DNA from: an uncultured Eubacteriales bacterium
GTDB lineage: Bacteria; Bacillota; Clostridia; Oscillospirales; Oscillospiraceae
Direction: 5' to 3'
NCBI GenBank assembly: GCA_900554625.1
Contig: USHP01000097.1
Location: forward strand, 1-7,116
DNA length: 7,116 nt
Part shown: piece after piece, positions 1-5,939 of the stretch
How positions within the stretch are numbered: position 1 is the stretch's first letter
How the letters are laid out: the number at the start of each line of letters is the position of its first letter
Translations under genes and position numbers: made by a program
Notes under the pieces: model-generated
Databases searched by the model: none
What the model was told of the DNA's origin: nothing
The model's input: the letters and a program-made list of their open reading frames with translations, nothing else

Positions 1-387
1 GGCATAGTGGGCATTGCCCCAGCCGCCGCGGCCGCCCCGAGCAATGACGAAATCTTCGCCTGTGGACATATCCACAATAATCTGGTTGGTTTCGGCATCC
101 CGAACCACCGTACCTCTGGGAACCTCGATGATGAGATTTTCTCCCCGCTTGCCGGCCATCTTCCGTCCCAGACCGTTGACACCGGCCTGAGCGGCATACT
201 TGCGTTTATACCGGAAATCCAGCAACGTGGACAGATTGTCGTTTACCCGCAGAATCACACTGCCGCCATGACCGCCGTCGCCGCCGTCGGGGCCGCCGGA
301 GGCCACATATTTTTCCCGGTGAAAGGCTACGGCGCCGTCACCGCCACGGCCGCCAATGACCGTGATCCGCACTTTATCTACAAACAC
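1..387 (-). CDS. obg: Obg family GTPase, N-terminal part (3' end outside window)
   Basis: Obg/CgtA is an essential GTPase that binds the 50S ribosomal subunit and links ribosome maturation to cell physiology. The 129 visible residues form the glycine-rich Obg fold. They include the family patterns REKYVASGGPDGGDGGHGG near the N terminus, a DFRYK stretch, a VPRGTVV stretch and an ARGGRGGWGN segment. The GTPase domain lies beyond the left edge. I place the start at the GTG at 387-385. It begins MFVDKVRI, as in other Firmicutes Obg proteins, and lies 7 bases after a strong AAGGAGG. The in-frame ATG two codons upstream (393-391) is only one base from that Shine-Dalgarno and is unlikely to be used. 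The gene follows rpmA in the conserved rplU-prp-rpmA-obg order, separated by a terminator. No clear promoter is visible between them, so some readthrough is probable. Confidence 0.95.
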   Translation of the reverse strand, partial: MFVDKVRITVIGGRGGDGAVAFHREKYVASGGPDGGDGGHGGSVILRVNDNLSTLLDFRYKRKYAAQAGVNGLGRKMAGKRGENLIIEVPRGTVVRDAETNQIIVDMSTGEDFVIARGGRGGWGNAHYA

Positions 388-394
388 GAACATA

Positions 395-401
395 CCTCCT
401 T
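395..401 (-). promoter_or_regulatory. Ribosome binding site that decides the obg start
   Basis: AAGGAGG reads on the minus strand from 401 to 395. Its spacing is 7 bases to the GTG at 387 but only 1 base to the ATG at 393. This selects the GTG, which also gives the family-typical N terminus. Confidence 0.75.
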
Positions 402-427
402 GAAAAGAACAGGGTTTCCTACATGCT

Positions 428-468
428 CACTGCACGGTGCTGGGCTGTCCCAGCGCTCTGCACTGCAC
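428..468 (-). repeat. Small hairpin flanked by 8-bp direct repeats in the obg leader
   Basis: On the minus strand the octamer GTGCAGTG occurs at 468-461 and again at 435-428. Between the two copies lies a perfect 6-bp hairpin, GCTGGG-ACAG-CCCAGC (454-439). It is in the untranslated stretch between the rpmA terminator and the obg ribosome binding site. The function is unknown; it could be a structural element of the obg leader or chance. Confidence 0.4.
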
Positions 469-471
469 ACG

Positions 472-506
472 AAAAAAGCTGCCGCAGGTAGTGTGCGGCA
501 GCTTTT
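472..506 (-). terminator. Intrinsic terminator after rpmA
   Basis: On the minus strand a perfect 13-bp stem (AAAAGCTGCCGCA at 506-494 pairing with TGCGGCAGCTTTT at 486-474) encloses a 7-base loop and continues into a run of six T (477-472). It starts 15 bases after the rpmA stop and separates the L21/Prp/L27 unit from obg, probably as a partial terminator. Confidence 0.88.
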
Positions 507-521
507 AGGCTTTATGCGCGA

Positions 522-803
522 TTACTGCTCAGCGTAAACGGAGCACTGACGGCGATCCTTGCCCTTGCGCTCGAACTTGACGGTACCGTCAACCAGAGCG
601 AACAGGGTGTCATCCTTGCCGATGCCAACATTGACACCGGGATGGATGTGGGTGCCTCTCTGGCGAACCAGAATGTTGCCAGCCAGAACAAACTGACCGT
701 CAGCACGCTTGACGCCCAGCCGCTTGGACTCGGAGTCACGGCCGTTCTTGGTGGAACCGCCGCCCTTGTGGTGAGCGAAGAACTGAATACCAATCTTCAG
801 CAT
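522..803 (-). CDS. rpmA: 50S ribosomal protein L27 (precursor with cleavable N-terminal extension)
   Basis: L27 is a 50S subunit protein whose N terminus reaches toward the peptidyl transferase centre. The 93-residue product has the core [21 protein letters not shown], then [11 protein letters not shown] and [10 protein letters not shown]. The ATG at 803 is chosen because it gives [15 protein letters not shown], the Firmicutes precursor form, and is preceded by GGAGGTG at 817-811. Codons further upstream in the same frame belong to the end of prp. The MLKIGIQFF stretch matches the extension that Prp removes in Staphylococcus aureus, so cleavage between FF and A is expected here (inference from family). 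The start lies 4 bases after the prp stop, suggesting coupled translation. A strong terminator follows. Confidence 0.97.
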   Translation of the reverse strand: MLKIGIQFFAHHKGGGSTKNGRDSESKRLGVKRADGQFVLAGNILVRQRGTHIHPGVNVGIGKDDTLFALVDGTVKFERKGKDRRQCSVYAEQ

Positions 804-807
804 GATG

Positions 808-1131
808 TTACACCTCCAAAACTTCGATATAATCAGGATATTCATCCCGCAGGCTGCACAGATACAGCATCATGCCGGCAAGAACTGCCTGGACGCTGTC
901 CTCTTCATCGCAGGATACGGGGAGGGTCAGGGTAATGCGAGCCTGCTCGTCCTTGACCCGAACCTTGGCCTTTGCGCCGCACACATCATTGATGGTAGCT
1001 TCGGCCATGGCAACTGCGGCAGAAACGGCGGCGCAGACAATATCACTGCCTGATTCCGCATAGCCGCTGTGACCCGAGACGGAAAATCCGGTGATCCGGT
1101 CGTTCTCGGTAAAAAATTCGCATCTTGTCAT
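808..1131 (-). CDS. prp: Ribosomal-processing cysteine protease Prp
   Basis: Prp (formerly YsxB, DUF464) is the cysteine protease that trims the N-terminal extension of ribosomal protein L27 in Firmicutes. The 107-residue length is normal for the family. The signature is visible: [11 protein letters not shown] with the catalytic histidine at residue 21, followed by IVCAAVSA with the catalytic cysteine at residue 33. The C terminus ([11 protein letters not shown]) is also typical. The gene sits between rplU and rpmA in the conserved order, 3 bases after the rplU stop and 4 bases before the rpmA start. No good Shine-Dalgarno precedes its ATG, so translation probably depends on ribosomes finishing rplU (inference). 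Its likely substrate, an L27 with the MLKxxxQFFA-type leader, is encoded next door. Confidence 0.95.
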   Translation of the reverse strand: MTRCEFFTENDRITGFSVSGHSGYAESGSDIVCAAVSAAVAMAEATINDVCGAKAKVRVKDEQARITLTLPVSCDEEDSVQAVLAGMMLYLCSLRDEYPDYIEVLEV

Positions 1132-1134
1132 AAA

Positions 1135-1446
1135 TTACAGAGCGATCTTGGTGATCTCCACCTTGGTGTAAGGCTGACGATGACCGATGTGCTTCTTCTC
1201 GTTCTTCTTAGCCTTGTAGCGGATGATGTCGATCTTCTTGCCCTTGCCATTCTTGACAACCTTGGCTTCCACGGCGGCACCAGCCACGACAGGAGCGCCG
1301 ATCTTGGTGTTCTCACCGTCCAGGACAGCCAGAACCTGATCGAACTTCACGGTGGATTCGGCCTCAGCATTCAGCTTCTCGATGTACAGGACATCGCCTT
1401 CAGCCACGGTGTACTGCTTGCCTCCGGTAACGATAACTGCTTTCAT
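1135..1446 (-). CDS. rplU: 50S ribosomal protein L21
   Basis: L21 binds 23S rRNA in the large ribosomal subunit. The 103-residue product begins [18 protein letters not shown] and ends with the family-typical basic segment ([15 protein letters not shown]), which matches the usual bacterial length of about 100 residues. The ATG at 1446 is preceded by AGTAGGTGA with suitable spacing. A GTG three codons upstream (1455) lies inside that ribosome binding site and is rejected. This is the first gene of the rplU-prp-rpmA unit, transcribed from the promoter at 1536-1564 through a leader of about 85 bases that may regulate expression. Confidence 0.97.
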   Translation of the reverse strand: MKAVIVTGGKQYTVAEGDVLYIEKLNAEAESTVKFDQVLAVLDGENTKIGAPVVAGAAVEAKVVKNGKGKKIDIIRYKAKKNEKKHIGHRQPYTKVEITKIAL

Positions 1447-1530
1447 TTGTTTCACCTACTTTATATTGTGTAGTCTCGCTTTTGAGGCGTGGTGTTTTGG
1501 CGCACCAACTTAAGCCCCTTCAATGCGGCT
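1447..1530 (-). ncRNA. 5' leader of rplU, candidate L21 autoregulatory leader
   Basis: About 85 bases separate the predicted transcription start from the rplU ATG. On the minus strand a bipartite hairpin is visible. GGGGC (1518-1514) pairs with GCCTC (1488-1484) using one G-U pair. Inside it, TGGTG (1507-1503) pairs with CACCA (1494-1490) across an 8-base loop. L21 leader RNAs are known upstream of rplU in low-GC Gram-positive bacteria. Assignment to that family is inferred from position and structure only, because I cannot run a covariance model. Confidence 0.45.
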
Positions 1531-1535
1531 CGTCT

Positions 1536-1564
1536 ATTCTAGCATTGGAGGGAGAAAAAGTCAA
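1536..1564 (-). promoter_or_regulatory. Sigma-A promoter of the rplU-prp-rpmA unit
   Basis: On the minus strand TTGACT (1564-1559) and TAGAAT (1541-1536) are spaced by exactly 17 bases, with an extended -10 TGC just upstream of TAGAAT. Transcription should start near 1530. It lies back to back with the rightward promoter at 1585-1613; the two -35 boxes are 20 bases apart. Confidence 0.85.
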
Positions 1565-1584
1565 GGAGTTTTTCGTACTTTTTC

Positions 1585-1613
1585 TTGCGTTTTCCATGGT
1601 TTTTTGCTATACT
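1585..1613 (+). promoter_or_regulatory. Probable sigma-A promoter of the NusG-domain-II gene
   Basis: TTGCGT (1585-1590) and TATACT (1608-1613) are separated by 17 bases, and TGC directly before TATACT makes an extended -10. Transcription would start near 1620, about 57 bases before the GTG start of the following gene. It diverges from the rplU promoter. Confidence 0.65.
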
Positions 1614-1676
1614 TGTTGGGCATCCTCCCGCAATGGGCAGATGTATGCGAGAAATGCCGGCGTAGGAGGATTGTTC

Positions 1677-2036
1677 GTGAAAACAAAGTATTGGATTGCC
1701 CTGTTGTCCGTGATTCTGCTGGTGTGCGGAGTGCTGAGTGTGTGGGTTCTCTCCCCGGGAGAAAGCGCCGATTTTGCCGAAATCCGCTCTCAGGGAACCC
1801 TGATCAAAACCGTTGACCTGCATGTAGATCAAACCTTTACGGTGGATACACCTCAGGGCGGGCAAAATGAAGTCACCGTATCCGGCGGCCGGATTGCGGT
1901 AACCAGCGCCAACTGTCCCGATCATCACTGCATGCAGCGGGGATTTTGCAGCGGCGGAACGCCGATTGTATGCCTTCCCAACCAGCTGGTCATTCAATTC
2001 ACCGGTCAGCAGGAGCTGGATGCGGCTGTTGGATAA
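1677..2036 (+). CDS. NusG domain II-containing membrane-anchored protein
   Basis: This 119-residue protein has one N-terminal hydrophobic segment (about residues 5-26) after a short basic start (MKTK). The rest is predicted to be outside the cytoplasm. The C-terminal half carries the hallmark of the small Firmicutes NusG domain II family: NCPDHHCMQRGFC followed by IVCLPNQLVIQF, with cysteines at about residues 80, 85, 91 and 99. The GTG at 1677 is chosen because AGGAGG (1664-1669) lies 7 bases upstream and the resulting N terminus is a plausible signal anchor. Longer in-frame versions run back into the promoter region. The role is unknown. Family members are often found near FMN-binding or isoprenoid/transport genes, but here the gene stands alone between a promoter and a tRNA gene. 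No lipobox is present. Confidence 0.85.
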   Translation: MKTKYWIALLSVILLVCGVLSVWVLSPGESADFAEIRSQGTLIKTVDLHVDQTFTVDTPQGGQNEVTVSGGRIAVTSANCPDHHCMQRGFCSGGTPIVCLPNQLVIQFTGQQELDAAVG

Positions 2037-2063
2037 AAACATCGGAAATTGGAAAAAATGTGC

Positions 2064-2092
2064 TTGACAAACCCAGGCCTATCGTGTATAAT
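2064..2092 (+). promoter_or_regulatory. Consensus promoter of the tRNA-Val gene
   Basis: TTGACA (2064-2069) and TATAAT (2087-2092) are both perfect matches, separated by 17 bases. The expected start is near 2099, giving a 5' leader of about 27 bases to be removed by RNase P. Confidence 0.92.
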
Positions 2093-2125
2093 GCGTCATG
2101 TGCTTGAGCGACGGCACCGAATTAT

Positions 2126-2201
2126 GGACGATTAGCTCAGCTGGTAGAGCATGCGCTTGACGTGCGCAGGGTCAGCGGTTCGAGTCCGTTATCGTCCACC
2201 A
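2126..2201 (+). tRNA. tRNA-Val (anticodon GAC)
   Basis: The 76-base sequence folds into a complete cloverleaf. The acceptor stem GGACGAT pairs with ATCGTCC. The D arm is GCTC/GAGC. The anticodon stem TGCGC/GCGCA encloses the loop TTGACGT with GAC at 2159-2161. The variable loop has 5 bases. The T arm is AGCGG/CCGTT with loop TTCGAGT. The discriminator base is A and the CCA end is encoded. GAC reads the valine codons GUC and GUU. Confidence 0.97.
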
Positions 2202-2212
2202 GTTTTTGAAAT

Positions 2213-2258
2213 CCGAACTTTTCCTTTTGGATAAGTTCGGGTTTTTCTTTTATTTTTT
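2213..2258 (+). terminator. Intrinsic terminator after tRNA-Val
   Basis: CCGAACTT (2213-2220) pairs with AAGTTCGG (2233-2240). Inside it, TCC/GGA extends the stem past one T-T mismatch to a TTTT loop. A T-rich tract follows from 2242 (TTTTT, TTTT, TTTTTT with single interruptions). It ends only about 20 bases before the eutH start. Confidence 0.9.
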
Positions 2259-2278
2259 GCGAAAGGGCAGGTGGCAGT

Positions 2279-3361
2279 ATGACCCTGCAATCCATACTTC
2301 TCTGGGCTATGGCCTTTGGCGCCCTCCTTGGCGGCGGGGATCATCTTCTGGGAAACCGGTTCGGATTGGGGAAACGGTTTGAAGAAGCTTTTCAGCTTCT
2401 GGGGCCCATCGCCCTGTTCATGGCAGGCATCATCTGTCTGGCCCCGCTGATTTCTTCCGGCCTGTCGGGAATCATCGTCCCCTGTTTTCGGCCCCTGGGA
2501 CTGGACCCCGGTTTGTTTGGCGGGATTCTTCCCATTGACATGGGTGGTTATCCCCTGGCGATGGATTTGGCAGACAATGCGCAAATTGGACGATTTTCCG
2601 GAATTTTGGTTGCAGCAATCTTTGGCTGCACCATCATTTTCACCATCCCCGTGGGATTAGGCACCATAAAACCGGAAGATCAGCCCTGGTTTATCAAAGG
2701 TATTCTGCTGGGTCTGGCGGTGATGCCTGCGCCGCTGCTGATTGGCGGTATTGCCTGCGGGCTTCCCGTTTCTACCGCACTTATTAGCATATTACCCATT
2801 GCCACGCTGTGTCTGCCGCTATTTTGGGGATTGCTCCGATGCCCGCAAAAAACCGCTCATGGATTTCAAGTTTTGGCAAAGTGGATTCAGAAAGCAGCCA
2901 TTCTGGGGCTGACCCTTGGCGCTGTTCAGCATCTGACCGGCACTTCCCTGCTGAAAAGTCTCACCCCTTTGTCAGAAGCCATGGAAGTGGTCTGCTCCAT
3001 CGCCATTGCCGTGCTGGGCAGCATGCCTCTGGCGGAGCTGATTCAGCAGGTGCTGAAAGTTCCCTTTGGCTGGATTGGCAAACACACCGGGCTTAATGCC
3101 GCCAGCACCACCGGACTGCTCGTGGGCGTGGTCAGTGTGGTTCCCGCACTTGCCATGATTCCCCGTATGGATAACCGTGGGAAAGTGGTAATCGGGGCGT
3201 TTCTTGTCTGCGGCGCTTCCACTTTTGCTGCCCATCTGGGCTTTGCCGTAGCAGAAGAGCCAGAGCTGATTCCGGCGCTGCTGCTTGCCAAACTGCTGGG
3301 CGGCGTTCTGGGTATTATTTTGGCTCTGATTGTTACAGGAAAGCAAAAATGTTCTTCCTAA
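2279..3361 (+). CDS. eutH: EutH family ethanolamine permease
   Basis: EutH is an integral membrane protein thought to assist ethanolamine entry, mainly when its concentration is low. The 360-residue product is hydrophobic throughout, with about ten membrane segments. Its family motifs are clear: GNRFGLGKRFEEAF near residues 25-38, LGLDPGLFGG and IDMGGYPLAMDLA near 73-98, FTIPVGLGTIKPEDQPWFIKG near 121-141, GLNAASTTGLL near 271-281, and a C-terminal AFLVCGASTFAAHLGFA block. The ATG at 2279 follows AGGTGG (2269-2274). Length is at the short end of the usual family range (roughly 360-410). No other eut gene is visible on either side: no ammonia-lyase, shell proteins or two-component regulator. 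No promoter lies between the tRNA terminator and the gene. Expression may rely on readthrough of that terminator (inference). The substrate of this solitary copy is unproven. Confidence 0.9.
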   Translation: MTLQSILLWAMAFGALLGGGDHLLGNRFGLGKRFEEAFQLLGPIALFMAGIICLAPLISSGLSGIIVPCFRPLGLDPGLFGGILPIDMGGYPLAMDLADNAQIGRFSGILVAAIFGCTIIFTIPVGLGTIKPEDQPWFIKGILLGLAVMPAPLLIGGIACGLPVSTALISILPIATLCLPLFWGLLRCPQKTAHGFQVLAKWIQKAAILGLTLGAVQHLTGTSLLKSLTPLSEAMEVVCSIAIAVLGSMPLAELIQQVLKVPFGWIGKHTGLNAASTTGLLVGVVSVVPALAMIPRMDNRGKVVIGAFLVCGASTFAAHLGFAVAEEPELIPALLLAKLLGGVLGIILALIVTGKQKCSS

Positions 3362-3369
3362 CCGCAAAA

Positions 3370-3405
3370 AAGCGGCAGCGAAAATTCGCTGCCGCTTCCC
3401 TTTTT
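3370..3405. terminator. Bidirectional intrinsic terminator between eutH and the transporter gene
   Basis: A perfect 11-bp stem, AAGCGGCAGCG (3370-3380) with CGCTGCCGCTT (3387-3397), encloses a 6-base loop. Rightward it is followed by CCC and TTTTT (3401-3405); leftward it continues into a run of six T. It lies between two convergent genes and should stop both transcripts. Confidence 0.88.
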
Positions 3406-4312
3406 ACATATCGTAGATGCCCATAATCAGAATGCCGGCGAAGGTAACGGCGATGCACAGATAGTGCTTCCAGCTCAGCTTTTCCTTCAGGAACAGGCGG
3501 CTCCACAGGACGGAGGCCATGCAGTAGGAGGAAATAATGGGCGCTGCCAGTGCAGACTCGCCGCTGGCCAGGGCGTAGATTTAAGTCAGCTGACCGGCGG
3601 TTTCAAATCCGGCGCCCAAATATTTGGGCAATTCCATTTTGGGAACCAGCTTCTGCTTCTTGACGATGACCGTGTAAACAAAGCAAACAATACCTGCCGC
3701 CAGGAAGGTCAGCTCGTAGGCTACGTTGGCGGAATCCTCATTCATGGTTTCCAGCACCAGATCGTCGGCAAAGGTACCGGCGGCATCCAGCAGGCAATAG
3801 GCAATGGGCAGAGCCAAGGCCAGCCAGGATTTGGCATACTTATAATTGGATGCTTCCTGACGGGCCGCCCGGAGGGTTTCATCCTCATTGGCTTCCACAA
3901 AGCCCAAGCCAATGACACCGGCGCAGGCCAGGACGATTGCCAGGTACTGGGGCGCTTCCATAGCCTCCGCCGTACCGCTGACAATGGCAATGACGGCAAC
4001 CAGAGCGCCGGAAGCGTTACAGATGGGAGAAGAAATGGACAGTTCAATGTAGCGAAGTCCCACATAGCCCAATGTCATGGAGCCGATATACAGCAGGCTC
4101 ACAGGCAGATAGGTCAAAATCACATTCCAGGAAATCTCCACACCGTTGACAAAAACCATATACCCGGCATGCAGGCCCATCACCAGGCCCACAGCCATCA
4201 CCATCTTAAACTGGCTGTATTTGTCTCTGGCATCCCGGCAGCCGATTTTGGAGAAAAAGTCCGACCCGGACCAGCACAGCAACGTGATAATGGAAAACCA
4301 AAACCAAGTCAT
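3404..4312 (-). pseudogene. EamA/DMT-family transporter interrupted by an in-frame stop
   Basis: This is a drug/metabolite transporter superfamily protein with two EamA-type halves and about ten membrane helices when read through. The ATG at 4312 (MTWFWFSIITLLCW) has AGAGGT upstream. The frame runs 243 codons to a TAA at 3583-3581, then continues in the same frame for 58 codons (IYALASGESALAAPIISSYC ... AGILIMGIYDM) to a second TAA at 3406-3404. The post-stop segment is a normal EamA C-terminal end, with LKEKLSW and a final hydrophobic helix. The intact length would be 302 residues, the usual size for the family. The change is therefore a single substitution, not a frameshift. A truncated 243-residue protein lacking the last two or so helices is the alternative outcome; sequencing error is also possible. 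The gene is third in the AbrB/PLP-enzyme operon, 46 bases after the enzyme gene, with no terminator between. Confidence 0.8.
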
Positions 4313-4358
4313 TTTCTTACCTCTCAAATTTCTCTAGGATAGCGCGGCAATAGCCCAA

Positions 4359-5642
4359 TTATAAGGTAACCAGTCCCGCATCCACCATTTTCTGCAGGCT
4401 CATCAGGATGCCCAACTTGGCATGATTCCAGGTCAGACCGCCCTGGAAATAAACCGCGTAAGGCGGACGGATGGGGCCGTCGGCAGACAGTTCAATGGAG
4501 CTTCCCTGAACGAAGGCACCGGCTGCCATAATCACCTTGTCATTGTAGCCGGGCATATCCGACGGATAGGGCGTAGCGAAGGAATCCACAGGCGCCGCAG
4601 CCTGAATGCCCTTGCAGAAGGCAACCATGCCTTCCTCGCTGCCCAGTTCCACTGCCTGGATGATATCATGACGGCTCTCGGCGGCGCTGGGAACGCAGCG
4701 GAAGCCCAGAGGCTCGTAGAGGTTGGCCGCAAACACCGCGCCCTTTTCCGCACCGGCCACTACCGTGGGTGCCAGGAAGAAACCCTGGTACAGCGCCGGC
4801 ATCAGGCCCAGGTTTGCACCCACTTCCTGACCCAAACCGGGGGCAGAAAGCCGGTAAGCGCACCGCTCCACACATTCCTTGGTTCCGCAGATATAGCCGC
4901 CGATGGGGGCAAGACCGCCGCCGGGATTCTTAATCAGGCTGCCCACTGTCATGTCGGCACCTACGTCGGAAGGCTCCCGGGTTTCCACAAATTCGCCATA
5001 GCAGTTGTCCACCATCACCAGCACATCGGGCTTGATCTGCTTGCAGAAGGCAATCAGCTCCCCAATCTGGGTCACGGAGAAGGTAGGACGGGTGGCATAG
5101 CCTTTGGAGCGCTGAATGGTAATCAGCTTGGTCTTTTCATTGATGGCTTTGCGGATGCCTTCGTAGTCAAAGGTGCCGTCGCTGAGCAGATCCACCTGCC
5201 GGTATGTGACACCATACTCAGCCAGAGAGCAGGGGCTTTTGCGAATGCCGATGACCTCCTGCAAGGTATCATAGGGCATACCCACAGGAGAGAGCAGCTC
5301 ATCTCCCGGCAGCAGGTTTGCGCTGAGGGCCACTGTCAGCGCGTGGGTGCCGCAGGTGATCTGAGGCCGCACCAGCGCCGCTTCGGTATGAAATACGTCG
5401 GCATAGACCCGTTCCAGGTTGTCCCGACCGAAGTCGTCATAGCCATAACCGGTGGTCGCCGCAAAGCAGGCTGCGGACACCCGGTTTTTCTGCATGGCCC
5501 ACAAAACTTTGGCCTGGTTATGCTCTGCCACCTGGTCGATGGCTGCAAAGCGTTCTTTGAGAGATTCCAGCACCTTTTCTCCACGGGCGTAAACCGCCGG
5601 GGAAATGCCCATTGTCTGATATAATTCCAGTAATTCTTCCAT
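4359..5642 (-). CDS. Methionine gamma-lyase family PLP-dependent protein (YnbB/aluminum-resistance family)
   Basis: This 427-residue protein belongs to a fold-type I PLP enzyme family (Pfam Met_gamma_lyase, often named aluminum resistance protein; YnbB in Bacillus subtilis). Visible features are the N-terminal KNRVSAACFAATTGYGYDDFGRD segment typical of the family, a phosphate-binding-like CGTHA at about 97-101, VMVDNCYGEF with the cofactor-contacting aspartate near 212, and SLIKNPGGGLAPIGGY with the probable Schiff-base lysine near 238. The true substrate is not established. It may act on methionine, cysteine or another amino acid and yield a keto acid plus an amine or thiol product. The ATG at 5642 has AGAGGA 8 bases upstream, inside the end of the AbrB-like gene, whose stop lies 4 bases before it. 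Coupled translation is likely. It is followed by the interrupted EamA transporter, which could have exported a substrate or product (inference). Confidence 0.92.
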   Translation of the reverse strand: MEELLELYQTMGISPAVYARGEKVLESLKERFAAIDQVAEHNQAKVLWAMQKNRVSAACFAATTGYGYDDFGRDNLERVYADVFHTEAALVRPQITCGTHALTVALSANLLPGDELLSPVGMPYDTLQEVIGIRKSPCSLAEYGVTYRQVDLLSDGTFDYEGIRKAINEKTKLITIQRSKGYATRPTFSVTQIGELIAFCKQIKPDVLVMVDNCYGEFVETREPSDVGADMTVGSLIKNPGGGLAPIGGYICGTKECVERCAYRLSAPGLGQEVGANLGLMPALYQGFFLAPTVVAGAEKGAVFAANLYEPLGFRCVPSAAESRHDIIQAVELGSEEGMVAFCKGIQAAAPVDSFATPYPSDMPGYNDKVIMAAGAFVQGSSIELSADGPIRPPYAVYFQGGLTWNHAKLGILMSLQKMVDAGLVTL

Positions 5643-5646
5643 GATT

Positions 5647-5886
5647 TCAATCCTCTTTTTTCACAGTATTCAAAATTTCCGTTGCCAAATCATTCAGCAC
5701 TTCCGGGCGAGAAACAATCAGCCCCGTCTCTTCTTCCCCTACCAGCAGGAGGGTATCTCCCGGTTTGATGCCGAGAAGTTCTCTGGCTTCCTTGGGAATC
5801 ACAATCTGCCCCCGATCGCCAACCTTGGCTGTGCCGAAAACTCGCTGGGGCTTTCCCTGGCCGAGTATGTGCTTGCCTCCAGGCAT
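5647..5886 (-). CDS. AbrB/MazE/SpoVT-family DNA-binding protein
   Basis: This 79-residue protein carries one SpoVT/AbrB swapped-hairpin domain at about residues 17-62, with the classic GQIVIPKEARELLGIKPGDTLLLVG core. A short acidic/basic helical tail (LNDLATEILNTVKKED) may mediate oligomerisation. Such proteins act as dimeric or tetrameric transcription regulators, or as antitoxins. No toxin gene is adjacent, so a regulator role is more likely. The ATG at 5886 is preceded by AAGGG in the leader. It is the first gene of an operon with the PLP enzyme (4-base gap) and the EamA transporter. The operon promoter overlaps an 11-bp inverted repeat, making autoregulation an obvious hypothesis, although a terminator role for that repeat is equally plausible. 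Confidence 0.9.
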   Translation of the reverse strand: MPGGKHILGQGKPQRVFGTAKVGDRGQIVIPKEARELLGIKPGDTLLLVGEEETGLIVSRPEVLNDLATEILNTVKKED

Positions 5887-5939
5887 AGCATCCCTTCTTC
5901 CTTAGAAAATCACATTTTTCATACTTTTCACATCGGCGA

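Noticed and set aside
7..537. Plus-strand open frame of 176 codons
   Set aside because: It is antisense to obg, runs through the terminator and the end of rpmA, and shows no domain.
1482..1676. Longer N-terminal extension of the NusG-domain-II protein
   Set aside because: The extension crosses the promoter and the rplU leader, has no ribosome binding site, and would place the membrane anchor in mid-protein. The GTG at 1677 with AGGAGG fits better.
2126..2280. Integration site of a mobile element at the tRNA-Val 3' end
   Set aside because: No repeat of the tRNA 3' end, integrase or phage-like gene is present; the tRNA is followed directly by its own terminator.
3526..3578. Perfect AGGAGG followed by ATG on the plus strand (ATG at 3537)
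   Set aside because: The reading frame stops after 13 codons and lies antisense inside the transporter gene, so this is probably coincidence.
3581..3583. Recoding of the internal TAA in the transporter as an amino acid
   Set aside because: TAA is not the codon used for selenocysteine (TGA) or pyrrolysine (TAG), and other genes here end normally at TAA. Mutation or sequence error is simpler.
3464..4342. Plus-strand open frame of 292 codons
   Set aside because: It lies antisense to the EamA transporter. Its Gln/His/Gly-rich translation is characteristic of a reverse-strand shadow and it has no plausible start context.
4422..5624. Plus-strand open frame of 400 codons
   Set aside because: It is the antisense shadow of the PLP enzyme gene, which has clear family motifs and a ribosome binding site. 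The plus-strand translation has no recognisable domain and is unusually rich in His, Gly and Arg.
5647..5886. AbrB-like protein as the antitoxin of a toxin-antitoxin pair
   Set aside because: Neither neighbour is a small toxin. The downstream gene is a 427-residue PLP enzyme and the upstream one an HD hydrolase in a separate unit.
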